Shown here in pieces: positions 53,023 through 61,643 of a stretch of 64,000 bases of DNA. Position numbers and translations under genes: made by a program. The notes under the pieces are model-generated. The model did no database searches and was not told the origin of the DNA. It saw nothing but the letters and a program-made list of their open reading frames with translations. How positions within the stretch are numbered: position 1 is the stretch's first letter; the number at the start of each line of letters is the position of its first letter. This DNA comes from Prorocentrum cordatum (taxonomy: Eukaryota > Sar > Dinophyceae > Prorocentrales > Prorocentraceae), in the NCBI GenBank assembly GCA_963575745.1, contig CAUYUJ010002719.1, forward strand, positions 22,530-86,529, read 5' to 3'.

Positions 53023-55976
53023 TTGGTGACGCGGTCCCAGTCAGGGATATTGCCGTATGTGTGCATGGTGTGGTCTGGTGTGCCCTCAGCGACGTTGAAC
53101 CATCCGTGCTGCAACATGTGCAGAAGGTGTGGGTTGTCGTCGATGTTCGTATTGGCGTCCATGCAGATGAAGTAGGGGGCTGAGCCGACCCTAGCGGCGG
53201 CGCAGTCAGCGAGCCGAAAAAGAGCTGTGCTGTCTCCTCCAGCAATCCCGTAGAGGCTCGCTATGTAGATCCCCGCGGGCCCGTGGTTGTTTCGTCGCCG
53301 CCTGCGGCGGTGTTGAGTGCAGAGCGGGAGAAAGACCTCGTGCCATCTTTTCTTGGCCTTGAGGGCGACGATACAGGGCGCATTGTCGTCGACAGTGGAG
53401 TCGACAATGGCATCCTTAGAGAGGATGGCGACCCCTCCCGAGGCGCCAGTGTTGCCCACTACGGTGTGGTCAGTGCCGCCGTGGGCAGCTTTGCGCTGGG
53501 CTCGCGCCAGATCAAGGTCAGGTCCAAGACTGGCGTGGTATCCTCCGTGGAGTGGATTGGCGGCGCTGGTAGCTATGGCTTGTCTAGTCGGCTTGGCATG
53601 TCGGGTCTCCTGCAGTGCTATGACTGCGGCGTTGTGGTCGACACCAAGGGCGGTGATGGTTGGCCAATTCGCTGAGAGACTGGTGATGTTAAGGCTGACG
53701 AGGTGCATGGAGCGACCTGGCCCGTCTCCATCGGTGGAACTGGGGTTTGCACGCCCCGCACGGTGAAGGTCAGCCTGACCCTCGCCCAGGTAGAAGGCTT
53801 GGCCACAGTAGGAGCTCATGGCGTTCCTATGGATTAGCTTGACCGGGGCTGAAGCCGCCGTCAGGCCAGAAGTATAGGCGGGACACGGTCGGCACTGCGC
53901 CAGGGGGGGTTCATAAACGTCAGTAAAAATGTCACGAAAAATCCTCCTCACTCCAGTACCGTAGGGGACGAGGGGAGGAGAGGTGAGACGGCAGCAGAGG
54001 GAGAGGGAGGCGACTCCTCGATCCGTCCTGCCGAACACAAAAGCAAAAGCGAACCAGCGGCGGCGGCTAGGCGCGGCAGCGGCACAACGCACGCGCATAT
54101 ACTGCGCACGCGACACCGCTGGTCCGTCCTGCGGTGGCGCGCCCGCCCCGTCAGTATCTTGATGAGCAGCATCTGGTGGAACAGCTCCAGCAGCACGGTC
54201 GGAGGCCTGGCGCTGGGCCTCGTCCATGCCCGCTGCCGTGAGGCCCACGTTGCGGACAGGGCTGATTCCCCGCGGGGCCGCCGCTGCCGCGGCAGCAGCT
54301 GAGGTGGCGGGGGCTCCGCCCCGACTCTGAGGTGAGAGCGGTGAGCCACCGCCGAAACCCGCCACAAGGTTCTTGACACGGTACTTGTTCTTGAACGGGT
54401 CGAAGGTTGGCGCCTCGTCGATGGGGACGATCACGCGGGTGGGCAGCGGCGGCTCGTGGTCCGTGGACGGCGTCGGCTCGAGGTCGACCTGGCCAGGTTC
54501 GATGACGCTGGCTCCGAAGCGTGGCACCACTTCGGGGGCTCGGCCATCAGCCTGAGTCTCGCGAGGCGGCGAGCTCGTGGAGCTCCCTGGGGCCTTGCGT
54601 GAACTGTGGCGGCTGCAGGTCCTGCTGCGCGGGACGCGCCCGCCCGTGTGGCGGTCGCGTGGCGAGGTCGCCTGGGCATTAGCGCGCTCGGAATCCGCCC
54701 TGCTCGGGGATCGGATCGGCGCCGCGCAGGGTGATGGGCTGGGCTGGCGAGAGGCGCTTGTGCCGCCCTCCGCCGTGGCTGTGGCCTGGTCAGGGTCGAC
54801 AGCGTCGGGGCGGGGGCTGACGTGGTGGGCGCTTCCCTCGCTGTGCCGCGGGGAGGCGCTGTGATGCGCCTGGATGTGCGTGAGGACGAGCGGGGTAAGC
54901 GGCTGCCTCTCCCGCTCAGGTGGGGCAGGTTTTGCCTGGGCAGGGCGCAGTGCTGCAGCCACGTTTGGCGGGGGCGTGTGCTGGCGCGGTTGCCAAGCGC
55001 GCACGTTCGCATCACGCCATCCTTCGGGGCGCCCAGTCCTGCCACGGTTTGTTGCAGCCCCCTGGGCTGAAGCCGCAGGGGTTATCACTGCGGGCTGGTT
55101 GCTGGAGGTGCCATCATGTCGGCCTGAGTAAAGGCCCCAGGCGCGCGTGGACCCTGGCACTGGCGAGGTGGCCCTTGGGAGGGCCTGCACGGGTGCACGC
55201 GGGTAGCCGATGACCGCTGGGTGTACCCTGGCGTGGGGGGCGTGGCCGTAGCTGGAGGCGGCTGCTCCAGCAGCCGCGGGCCTGGCACCTATGGGGCCAC
55301 GGTAGTAGGCGGCAACCCCGTCGTAGGCCGTGTTACCGCCTGTCGGGACTCGCGCGGGGGAGCGGTAGCGTGGCGTGCCCTGCTGTCCTGCGTCACGTTG
55401 GTCCCGCTGCTGAATGCGCTGCTGGTGCTGTTGGTGTCGCTGCCAGTCGGCTCTCGAGAGGGGACGGGTGTCGGGGAGGATGGTGGGCACGTCGGGCCGC
55501 TGCCAGCCCCGATAGACGTGCTCGAAGGCGTGGTCAGGGTAGGTCCCCCCTACGGGTGAGTATCGCCGCACATGCTCCATGTAGTCGATGTTCTGCGGCT
55601 CGGAGATCGCCGTGATGTTGACGGCTCGCTGGTGCGCTGGTCCATAGAGGCAGAAACTACCACGGTTGCTGCGGTCGTGGTTTAGCTCGGCTTCGGTCGT
55701 GGCACGGCTCACCATGGCGTCGCAGAGTCGCATGTCGTAGTCGAGGGCTTGAGGCCCAGGACCACCCTCGGCGTCCCAGTACAGTACCACATCTCGCCAG
55801 CGGGTGCGGGTGTGTGGATGCGCTCGGCGATCGACTCGCAGACGGTCCTGACCGTGACACGATCCCTGTACATGTTGGTAATGGCTAGGGAGTAGGGTCG
55901 GCGGACCGTCTTGTTGAAGGTGAATTCCTCCTTGAGGGCCTGGTGGGGACTGAAGAGCACGTAGCCTTCCCTCCAA
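52800..55976 (-). CDS. LINE segment: disordered region and APE-type endonuclease
   Basis: This 1058-residue open frame has no ATG at its limit and continues the preceding Cys-rich frame. The first ~700 residues are Pro, Arg, Ser and Ala rich and likely disordered. The C-terminal ~250 residues are an apurinic-endonuclease-like domain. Catalytic candidates are Asn (codon 53690, SLNITS), Glu (53609, LQETR), Asp and Asn of MDANT (Asp 53159) and Asp of SRIDYII (53000). The last His lies in the next frame (KSHVGL), so the true reading changes frame near 52.95 kb. It would nick target DNA for primed reverse transcription. Confidence 0.8.
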   Translation of the reverse strand: MEGRLRALQSPPGPQGGIHLQQDGPPTLLPSHYQHVQGSCHGQDRLRVDRRAHPHTRTRWRDVVLYWDAEGGPGPQALDYDMRLCDAMVSRATTEAELNHDRSNRGSFCLYGPAHQRAVNITAISEPQNIDYMEHVRRYSPVGGTYPDHAFEHVYRGWQRPDVPTILPDTRPLSRADWQRHQQHQQRIQQRDQRDAGQQGTPRYRSPARVPTGGNTAYDGVAAYYRGPIGARPAAAGAAASSYGHAPHARVHPAVIGYPRAPVQALPRATSPVPGSTRAWGLYSGRHDGTSSNQPAVITPAASAQGAATNRGRTGRPEGWRDANVRAWQPRQHTPPPNVAAALRPAQAKPAPPERERQPLTPLVLTHIQAHHSASPRHSEGSAHHVSPRPDAVDPDQATATAEGGTSASRQPSPSPCAAPIRSPSRADSERANAQATSPRDRHTGGRVPRSRTCSRHSSRKAPGSSTSSPPRETQADGRAPEVVPRFGASVIEPGQVDLEPTPSTDHEPPLPTRVIVPIDEAPTFDPFKNKYRVKNLVAGFGGGSPLSPQSRGGAPATSAAAAAAAAPRGISPVRNVGLTAAGMDEAQRQASDRAAGAVPPDAAHQDTDGAGAPPQDGPAVSRAQYMRVRCAAAAPSRRRWFAFAFVFGRTDRGVASLSLCCRLTSPPLVPYGTGVRRIFRDIFTDVYEPPLAQCRPCPAYTSGLTAASAPVKLIHRNAMSSYCGQAFYLGEGQADLHRAGRANPSSTDGDGPGRSMHLVSLNITSLSANWPTITALGVDHNAAVIALQETRHAKPTRQAIATSAANPLHGGYHASLGPDLDLARAQRKAAHGGTDHTVVGNTGASGGVAILSKDAIVDSTVDDNAPCIVALKAKKRWHEVFLPLCTQHRRRRRRNNHGPAGIYIASLYGIAGGDSTALFRLADCAAARVGSAPYFICMDANTNIDDNPHLLHMLQHGWFNVAEGTPDHTMHTYGNIPDWDRVTKCPRTSRIDYIIANQAARSLVTDFCYLATCQRSLMLACRSRLTSVASTIRPDVFLPPRPTLPTMELMRVTSCRH

Positions 55977-56965
55977 AGCGGTTGGTCGGGGAAAGGTTCT
56001 TCGGGCATCCCCGTTCCTGTGAATCCAGGTGGCCGCCTTGTGCCGTCAGGCAGTCCCTGCCTGGGGACGCGCCGCGGCTGCGGTGGGAAGTACCATTGAC
56101 CCTGGTAACCTGCTTGCCCTGGTTGTGGAGGTTCCCCCCCGGGGCCTGAAGGCGCTCGGGGGGGTTCCTTAAGGTCGTGGAGGGCTGGCGCGTTGCCGAA
56201 TTGGCGGGCAAGGATGTGCGGCGGCATCCCTGTGGCACGGACGTCGAGCAGGCTGTGTGGACTGGGGGGATGGGGGCACCTGCTGGACAGGCAGCATGTG
56301 TCGGAGTCCCTGTTGTTGGTGCTGTATGCACACGTCCAACTGTTGCACGAGCAGTCCGTGGACCAGTCCATGAGTGTACGCAGTCCGCTGCGGCCGCAGT
56401 CTGGGCACGTTGGTTGGCCCGAGGTGCCGAGCTGCGTGTTGCGGCGAGCCGCACAGTACTGGCAGCATTGGAATCGACACTGTAGGCAAGACCAGCGTCC
56501 TGGTAAAGGCGGGAGCGCATGCTCATTTGTGCCTGGGTCGTCTGGGTGGGGTCGCGGGCGATCCCACATGGGCCAGACGCCAGCAAACCAGGATTGGCCT
56601 GTAGTGCGGACAACCTCGGCGGGGAGGCGAGCGTCCTCGGCACGGCACCGCTGGGGCCCCATGCCCGCTGGTACCATGACGGTGCGCCAGGTGTCGTCCG
56701 CTTTGACGTGGACTTGGGTCGGTGCCCAGAGCTTAGTAGTGGTGTCGCCGTGGTCGTGGTGAAGGATGACCCAGCCGTCCCGCCCCGCCACCGCAGGGTC
56801 AATAACGCGGTGGCCCATGACTGTCGTCCCCCACGGTAAGTAGGCACCGTCGTGGTGATCACCAGGGTCAAGCCAGACCTCGATGCCAGGGGCATTGGCA
56901 CGGGTCCGCACATCACGGACGTGGTAGGCGAGGACGTGGTAGGCAGTCGGCTCCTCTTCCGTCAC
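55709..56965 (-). CDS. LINE segment: Cys-rich protein
   Basis: This 418-residue open frame (first codon GTG, so probably a continuation) has a central Cys cluster (CLQCRFQCCQYC, CPDCGRSG, CSCNSWTC and CC...CP) at roughly residues 160-235. This suggests two or three zinc-binding knots. Pro/Gly-rich linkers with a hairpin-encoded APSGPGG follow. Its C-terminal part is overlapped by the next frame. No family is recognised. Confidence 0.6.
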   Translation of the reverse strand: MTEEEPTAYHVLAYHVRDVRTRANAPGIEVWLDPGDHHDGAYLPWGTTVMGHRVIDPAVAGRDGWVILHHDHGDTTTKLWAPTQVHVKADDTWRTVMVPAGMGPQRCRAEDARLPAEVVRTTGQSWFAGVWPMWDRPRPHPDDPGTNEHALPPLPGRWSCLQCRFQCCQYCAARRNTQLGTSGQPTCPDCGRSGLRTLMDWSTDCSCNSWTCAYSTNNRDSDTCCLSSRCPHPPSPHSLLDVRATGMPPHILARQFGNAPALHDLKEPPRAPSGPGGEPPQPGQAGYQGQWYFPPQPRRVPRQGLPDGTRRPPGFTGTGMPEEPFPDQPLWREGYVLFSPHQALKEEFTFNKTVRRPYSLAITNMYRDRVTVRTVCESIAERIHTPAPAGEMWYCTGTPRVVLGLKPSTTTCDSATPW

Positions 56966-59900
56966 AATGTGCTCCCACGTCTCGATGCCACTGTTGTCTG
57001 AGGTGGAGTTCCCGCACTCTGTCGTGACGAGCGAGAGGCAGATCGTCGTGGGCGGGCACGGCCTCGGGCGAGGGCGGCGGCCGCGCTGATGAGGGAAGGC
57101 GTACGGCGTTCGTCGGCTCCTGATGACGTCGATGAGCGGTCTGGACTGTGCGCCAGGGCTGTGCCTGACTTGTACGTGCGTGGTGGGCCCGACGCGGCCC
57201 CAGGGCTGGAGCCGCTGGGGCGCGACCCGCGTGCGTCAGGGTGCCCCCGCACGGGGACAGCTTGCAAGCCAGTGTACACCAGGTCGATGAGTGGTTTCGG
57301 GTCCAGCTGGAGCATGTGAAGCGAGACGCGTGGGCGGGGCTGGTTAGGGTCATCCCTGGTGGCTGCTTCCGTGTCGTAGTGCTGTTTGGCCCATACTCGC
57401 GCTGCCTCTGGCGAGTATAGTGCCTGCGGCGGTGGCCACGCTGCCGCGATGGCTGGTCTGCGCCTGGTGCTAGCTTCCTGGTCGTGAGCTTCAGCCGCCT
57501 CACGGGATCTGGATGATCGTAGCCAGCGATGTGAAGGGCGTGCGCGCAGTCGCCCATGCCATAGGCGTGTGGTAGGGCACGGCACCTGGAAGCAGCTTCT
57601 GTGGGGGCGCACCAGTCCATGCGGATGAGGAGGCTCAGGACCCGAGGGTAAATGAGGCGCGCTCCGTGGGCCTCCCCTTTCACGTAGTTGTGCCTGTTTT
57701 CCCCGCGCGGTGGTTGGGTGGCCTCGCACATCCAGAGTGCGATGGGTCCCCACGCGAGGGTGTCGTCTTCAAGACTGTAGGGCGGGTGGGGCGGCATTGC
57801 GTACCACGCGGCCAGCGAAGGGTGCACGCTCGCGTACGTGCGGCCAACGTTGGTGCCAGTTCGGCCCTTCGCTTCACGGCGGGGACCTGGCAAGAGGTGC
57901 CCTCCACTGGCAGCAAGACGGGCCGCAAGGTCGCCGCGGGTCCCATGCCAGAAGACAGTGGGCGCGTCGGTGGTGGGTTGGCGGAGGTCCCACGTGAGGT
58001 ATGGGAAGATTGTCTCGCCTGAGTTCCCGCCCGAGTCTTCCAGCACCCAAGTGAGGCGGTTCGGTGGCCTCTGCATGATGTCCGTCCACGGCCCCAGCGC
58101 TTGGAGTGTTGGATCATGAGTAAATCGAGGATGGTCGTGGAGTCGCAGAGCGTCTTTGATGTCCTCTGTAGACACGCCACTGTTTCCTAGCGCAAAGCCG
58201 TTTTGATACAGGGCGTTAAGTATGCTCTTCGGCGGCACGGGGACCGCTGGGTCGCGCTGGATGGTGTTGCGTAAGTTGCGTGTCGGTGGCTTGAGGGCTG
58301 TGTAAGGCATACCAGGGCCTGAAGGCGCCTGGGGCCTGTCGGGTGATGCATAGCGTGCTCGCCGTCGTGGTGGTTGGGTGTCCGCGTCGGGGGAGGAACC
58401 ACGAGCGTCAGCATGTCGGAAGATGGACCACGGGCTATCGTGGGTGCGCTCACGCGTTTCCCTTGCCTCGGTGTCGCTGCCGTGTGCTGTGGCATCCTCG
58501 TTAGTCGGTAGGTTACCGAATGCCGCGCCGCTCTTGGAGCCGTCTCGTGGAGACGGGCTGGTCGATCTTGGTGTGACAGACGAGGCTCGCGATACGGCGG
58601 CAGTGACTTCGACGATGGCGGCGGTGGTGGCGGTAGTGACATCGGCGACTGCGGCGGCAACTGCTGCGGCGTAGTGTTCCTGCAGCAGCGGATGTCGGAG
58701 TGCGTGCACATGCTGGTCGTCGTGTTCGTCGGCGAGCGTGCACGGCATTTTGTATGTGGCCTCATCACGCGGCCTCCTGCTCGGTTGGCAACAGCGGAGG
58801 CACCACTGGGCTGTGGATGAGTCCAGGGCCCGCGCACAGATGCGGGCTCCTACGTGTCCGACAGCTCCCTGGGCAAGAAGTTTGGCACCGACGAGTAGAA
58901 GACCACACACGACTCCACCCGTGGCAATAGCCCCTAGCTTGCCGCTGGCCCATTTCAGGACACCCCCGAGGCCGACCCCGACTGCGGTGGCTCCGCCCGA
59001 GACGCTATCTCTGAGTTTGACGCTGGTCCATTTGAGAGTGGCCCACAATGCGGACGTGACGTTGTATGTCGTTTTGCGTCGGGATGTGGTGGGCACAGAT
59101 GGGCCTGGTGCCGTCGCTTTGCGTCGTCGTCGTTGTCGGTAGCTGGGGTCTCGGCTCGGTGTCGGCAAGTACCCATCGATCTGGTCCTTGTACGGCATTG
59201 CTATCGCGATGGCGTACGTGGCCACAAAGAGGCAGATGAGGCAGCCACAATGTCGTGATGCCGCTGCGCTGTGCTGGGGCTCGTGGGAACCGCTGGCATC
59301 TGGGTACTCATCATCGATGGGGTCGTTGTCGATGTCCGCCTGCCAGTGGCCAATGACACTGGGGTTGGAGTCAGTCGCGTTGTCACGGTGTACAGAGGTG
59401 AAGGGCGTGGTGCTGCCACCTGCGGTCTGGGGATGTCCAGGTCTAGCCAGTGCTGCAGCGGGGCTGAAGCCGCCACTGCACGGGCTGGCATGAGCTGGCG
59501 ATGCAGTGGAATTGCTTGTCGCGTCGGCGGCAGTGACGCCTTCAGCGTCGTTGAGCTGTGCGCCGGGGTCGGCCTGAGCTGAGTTGTGGGGCGGACTGCT
59601 GTGCAACGAGGTGTGCCCAAAGTAGGGTTCACTGTCGCGGTCACGCTGGGCCGAGTCGCCTGGTGGTGTCGTGCCGTCTCGATCCTGGGTATCGATGCCG
59701 TCCTGGCTATCGTCCGACGCGTGGAACGAGTCCATGGATATGTTGCCGATATCGTTGGCCGCGATGTGCTGTAGCAGCCATGATACGGGATCATCTGCGG
59801 CCTGATCGGTGCCGTCCATCGGCGCCGCGGCGAGCTCCGCCTCGACAAGCGGCAGCATGTCTGGCGGTTGGTGCAGGATCACGTCGGCGAGGTACGCCAT

Positions 59901-60884
59901 GGCGTCTTGGTCGGGTGGAGGGAGGCCTCTTGGCAGCAAAGCATGGGCCCGTGAGAGGTATGGCGGCAAAGGTGCCGTGAAAGCCTCAGGACCGACGAGC
60001 GTGGCACGAGCGCCCTGGTATTCCAGAAGGAGGCCAAAGTAGCGGGTGGCGTACTCGCGGCTGCTCTGGATACGAGTGAGGTTGCGGTTGGTGCGCTGTC
60101 TGTCGGGGCCCGCTCTGTGCCAGATGTCCTCGCACATGTCGACCGCGGTGCGCTGACGCAGGGCGTCGGTTGTGTCCTCAGAATCCTCCTGAAAGAGGTG
60201 ATCATACTGTGGCAGATGAAGCGTCGCCAGGATGTACGGGACGCAGTCCTCGAGCCATGCCCAGAACACGTCCTGGTGGTCCTCACCTGGTGCCCACGCC
60301 GCAGCACACGGTATGAGCCGGGCGCGGATCATCATCAGGTGCCAGAAAGCAGGGTCCTCCTCGGGTTCGCCCCTAGCGCACAGGGGGGTGGTGAGACCCG
60401 TGGGGCAATAGCGGGGCACAACAGCGGGGCTGAAGCCGCCACTGTGTGCCTGGCCTAAATCAACGTCCCCGTCAAGGATCTGCAGCACCGCAGTCGAGGC
60501 CACGCTGGGAGTGGATTTCGATGCATGTGTCGTAGTTGACAAGGGCGTGTATGCGCTCACGATGGCGCCCAGCGGTCCGTTGCCGCACGGACCCGCGGCT
60601 ACGGTGCTGTTCACGATCGGGTCCAAAATGGTGCAGTGATCGTACTTGTAGATGCTGTCATCGTAGAGGTAGAAAAGGGTCCCACGTTCAGCGTGTCGCA
60701 GGAAAACCTCACCTCCATGCTGGGGCGCACCGCCTGAAGACGGGTGTGCTCCAGCGAGCGAGGGGAGGGCCAGGCTGCAGGCAAGGCGCCACATGATGGC
60801 GAGGCCTGGCGGGCGGCGCGAGCGATGAGCCAAAAGCTGCATGTCAGCACGCATCCTCAGATACCCCTGCATGCTCATGTACAT
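56913..60884 (-). CDS. Large LINE ORF with PARP/ART-like segment and membrane-like helices
   Basis: The first ATG in the open frame is at 60884 (1323 residues). The N-terminal third has a hydrophobic start and a His/Asp/Trp-containing helical region. The middle holds two hydrophobic stretches (near ICLFVATYAIAIA and GGVVCGLLLVGAKLL) that could span membranes. Around residues 974-1030, VFWHGTRGDLAARL...GG and then RTYASVHPSLAAWYA resemble the H and Y motifs of the PARP/ADP-ribosyltransferase fold (His codon 57947, Tyr codon 57836, 37 residues apart). The third catalytic residue is not certain. The last ~170 residues look like a shadow of the next frame. GGFSPA twice and APSGP once come from the hairpin family. 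Confidence 0.65.
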   Translation of the reverse strand: MYMSMQGYLRMRADMQLLAHRSRRPPGLAIMWRLACSLALPSLAGAHPSSGGAPQHGGEVFLRHAERGTLFYLYDDSIYKYDHCTILDPIVNSTVAAGPCGNGPLGAIVSAYTPLSTTTHASKSTPSVASTAVLQILDGDVDLGQAHSGGFSPAVVPRYCPTGLTTPLCARGEPEEDPAFWHLMMIRARLIPCAAAWAPGEDHQDVFWAWLEDCVPYILATLHLPQYDHLFQEDSEDTTDALRQRTAVDMCEDIWHRAGPDRQRTNRNLTRIQSSREYATRYFGLLLEYQGARATLVGPEAFTAPLPPYLSRAHALLPRGLPPPDQDAMAYLADVILHQPPDMLPLVEAELAAAPMDGTDQAADDPVSWLLQHIAANDIGNISMDSFHASDDSQDGIDTQDRDGTTPPGDSAQRDRDSEPYFGHTSLHSSPPHNSAQADPGAQLNDAEGVTAADATSNSTASPAHASPCSGGFSPAAALARPGHPQTAGGSTTPFTSVHRDNATDSNPSVIGHWQADIDNDPIDDEYPDASGSHEPQHSAAASRHCGCLICLFVATYAIAIAMPYKDQIDGYLPTPSRDPSYRQRRRRKATAPGPSVPTTSRRKTTYNVTSALWATLKWTSVKLRDSVSGGATAVGVGLGGVLKWASGKLGAIATGGVVCGLLLVGAKLLAQGAVGHVGARICARALDSSTAQWCLRCCQPSRRPRDEATYKMPCTLADEHDDQHVHALRHPLLQEHYAAAVAAAVADVTTATTAAIVEVTAAVSRASSVTPRSTSPSPRDGSKSGAAFGNLPTNEDATAHGSDTEARETRERTHDSPWSIFRHADARGSSPDADTQPPRRRARYASPDRPQAPSGPGMPYTALKPPTRNLRNTIQRDPAVPVPPKSILNALYQNGFALGNSGVSTEDIKDALRLHDHPRFTHDPTLQALGPWTDIMQRPPNRLTWVLEDSGGNSGETIFPYLTWDLRQPTTDAPTVFWHGTRGDLAARLAASGGHLLPGPRREAKGRTGTNVGRTYASVHPSLAAWYAMPPHPPYSLEDDTLAWGPIALWMCEATQPPRGENRHNYVKGEAHGARLIYPRVLSLLIRMDWCAPTEAASRCRALPHAYGMGDCAHALHIAGYDHPDPVRRLKLTTRKLAPGADQPSRQRGHRRRHYTRQRQREYGPNSTTTRKQPPGMTLTSPAHASRFTCSSWTRNHSSTWCTLACKLSPCGGTLTHAGRAPAAPALGPRRAHHARTSQAQPWRTVQTAHRRHQEPTNAVRLPSSARPPPSPEAVPAHDDLPLARHDRVRELHLRQQWHRDVGAHCDGRGADCLPRPRLPRP
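56962..57753 (-). CDS. LINE linker frame between the ART-like and Cys-rich segments
   Basis: This 263-residue frame takes over from the large ORF near 57.5 kb. A short helical block (EAARVWAKQHYDTEAATRDD) and a VSLHMLQLDPKPLIDLVYTG segment look like real protein. The remainder is Ser/Arg rich. It ends at 56962 while the Cys-rich frame begins at 56965, so the two abut almost exactly. Confidence 0.5.
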   Translation of the reverse strand: MGTHRTLDVRGHPTTARGKQAQLRERGGPRSAPHLPSGPEPPHPHGLVRPHRSCFQVPCPTTRLWHGRLRARPSHRWLRSSRSREAAEAHDQEASTRRRPAIAAAWPPPQALYSPEAARVWAKQHYDTEAATRDDPNQPRPRVSLHMLQLDPKPLIDLVYTGLQAVPVRGHPDARGSRPSGSSPGAASGPPRTYKSGTALAHSPDRSSTSSGADERRTPSLISAAAALARGRARPRRSASRSSRQSAGTPPQTTVASRRGSTL

Positions 60885-61055
60885 TGCAACAAACACACCC
60901 ACAGCAAGATGACAGGTGTCCCTACACCAGATAGCTTGCTCGTGCTGCTGCCAAAACTGACATGATATGACAAGAAAGAGATACGACGCGAAGAGAGAAG
61001 AGATGCCTCTGAAGGCGCTTCCTCGGAGGGCTGAGGCAGGCTCTCTGAGGCACCT
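60885..61055 (-). other. Interval between coiled-coil frame and large LINE ORF
   Basis: About 170 nt separate the stop of the coiled-coil frame from the first ATG of the large ORF. It is the only clear non-coding gap inside the LINE and marks the best candidate for an ORF1/ORF2 boundary. Confidence 0.5.
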
Positions 61056-61643
61056 TCAATAGGGTTCCTGAGTGACCCGACCCTTGTCTTTGCCTTTGTC
61101 AGCCCCTGGGGGCCCCGTCCCTGGGGTGACCTGGCCTGGCTGGTCAATCCACCCGCAGACAGCCACGGGATCGGCAACTGATGCAGCTTCCTCCTTTTTT
61201 GTTTCGAGAGTGGCCACCTGTGGCAGGTGGATGGTGCCCCCCGTGAGGTGCCCGAGGAGGGCCTGGATGTCGCCACGCAGTGCAGCAGCTTCGGTAGTTG
61301 CCGTCTGTTGCTGAGTGACGACAGTGGCAAGCCCTCGTTCCAAACCTGAAACGTGCTCCGTGAGTGTGGCCTGGGATGAGAGAACGCCCGCAAGCTGAAC
61401 CTGCATGTTATCCACCGTGTTGGCAAGCAGCTCGTGCTGTTGTTCCATGTGTTGGATGCGGGTCGTGGCGGCATCTGACAGTTTAGGGGCCGTTGCGAAG
61501 CGTTCGCCGAGGGTGTTCAGTTCGCGAGATGCCACGCTGAATTCATCCCCTGATGAGAGGATCTCGACGTCGTCAGCGTCGCCTGGTACCTCGGCGGCTG
61601 TGGCAGCGTCCCCTTCCGTGTGGCCCCCGCCTTCAGCCGCCAC
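61056..61643 (-). CDS. LINE coiled-coil segment
   Basis: This 195-residue frame has an acidic N-terminus and then a long helical region (about residues 45-150) with heptad-like Leu, Val and Gln spacing, followed by a short Gly/Pro-rich tail. Its left limit is GTG, and it continues the ORF1-like protein after a -1 change near 61.64 kb. Coiled coils are common in LINE ORF1 proteins, where they trimerise the RNA-binding protein. The frame stops at 61056, and the large ORF follows in the same phase after about 170 nt. Confidence 0.65.
   Translation of the reverse strand: MAAEGGGHTEGDAATAAEVPGDADDVEILSSGDEFSVASRELNTLGERFATAPKLSDAATTRIQHMEQQHELLANTVDNMQVQLAGVLSSQATLTEHVSGLERGLATVVTQQQTATTEAAALRGDIQALLGHLTGGTIHLPQVATLETKKEEAASVADPVAVCGWIDQPGQVTPGTGPPGADKGKDKGRVTQEPY

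Noticed and set aside
56913-57400. C-terminal ~170 residues of the large LINE ORF as real protein
   Set aside because: Ser/Arg/Pro-rich shadow; the overlapping frame 56962-57753 reads as better protein.
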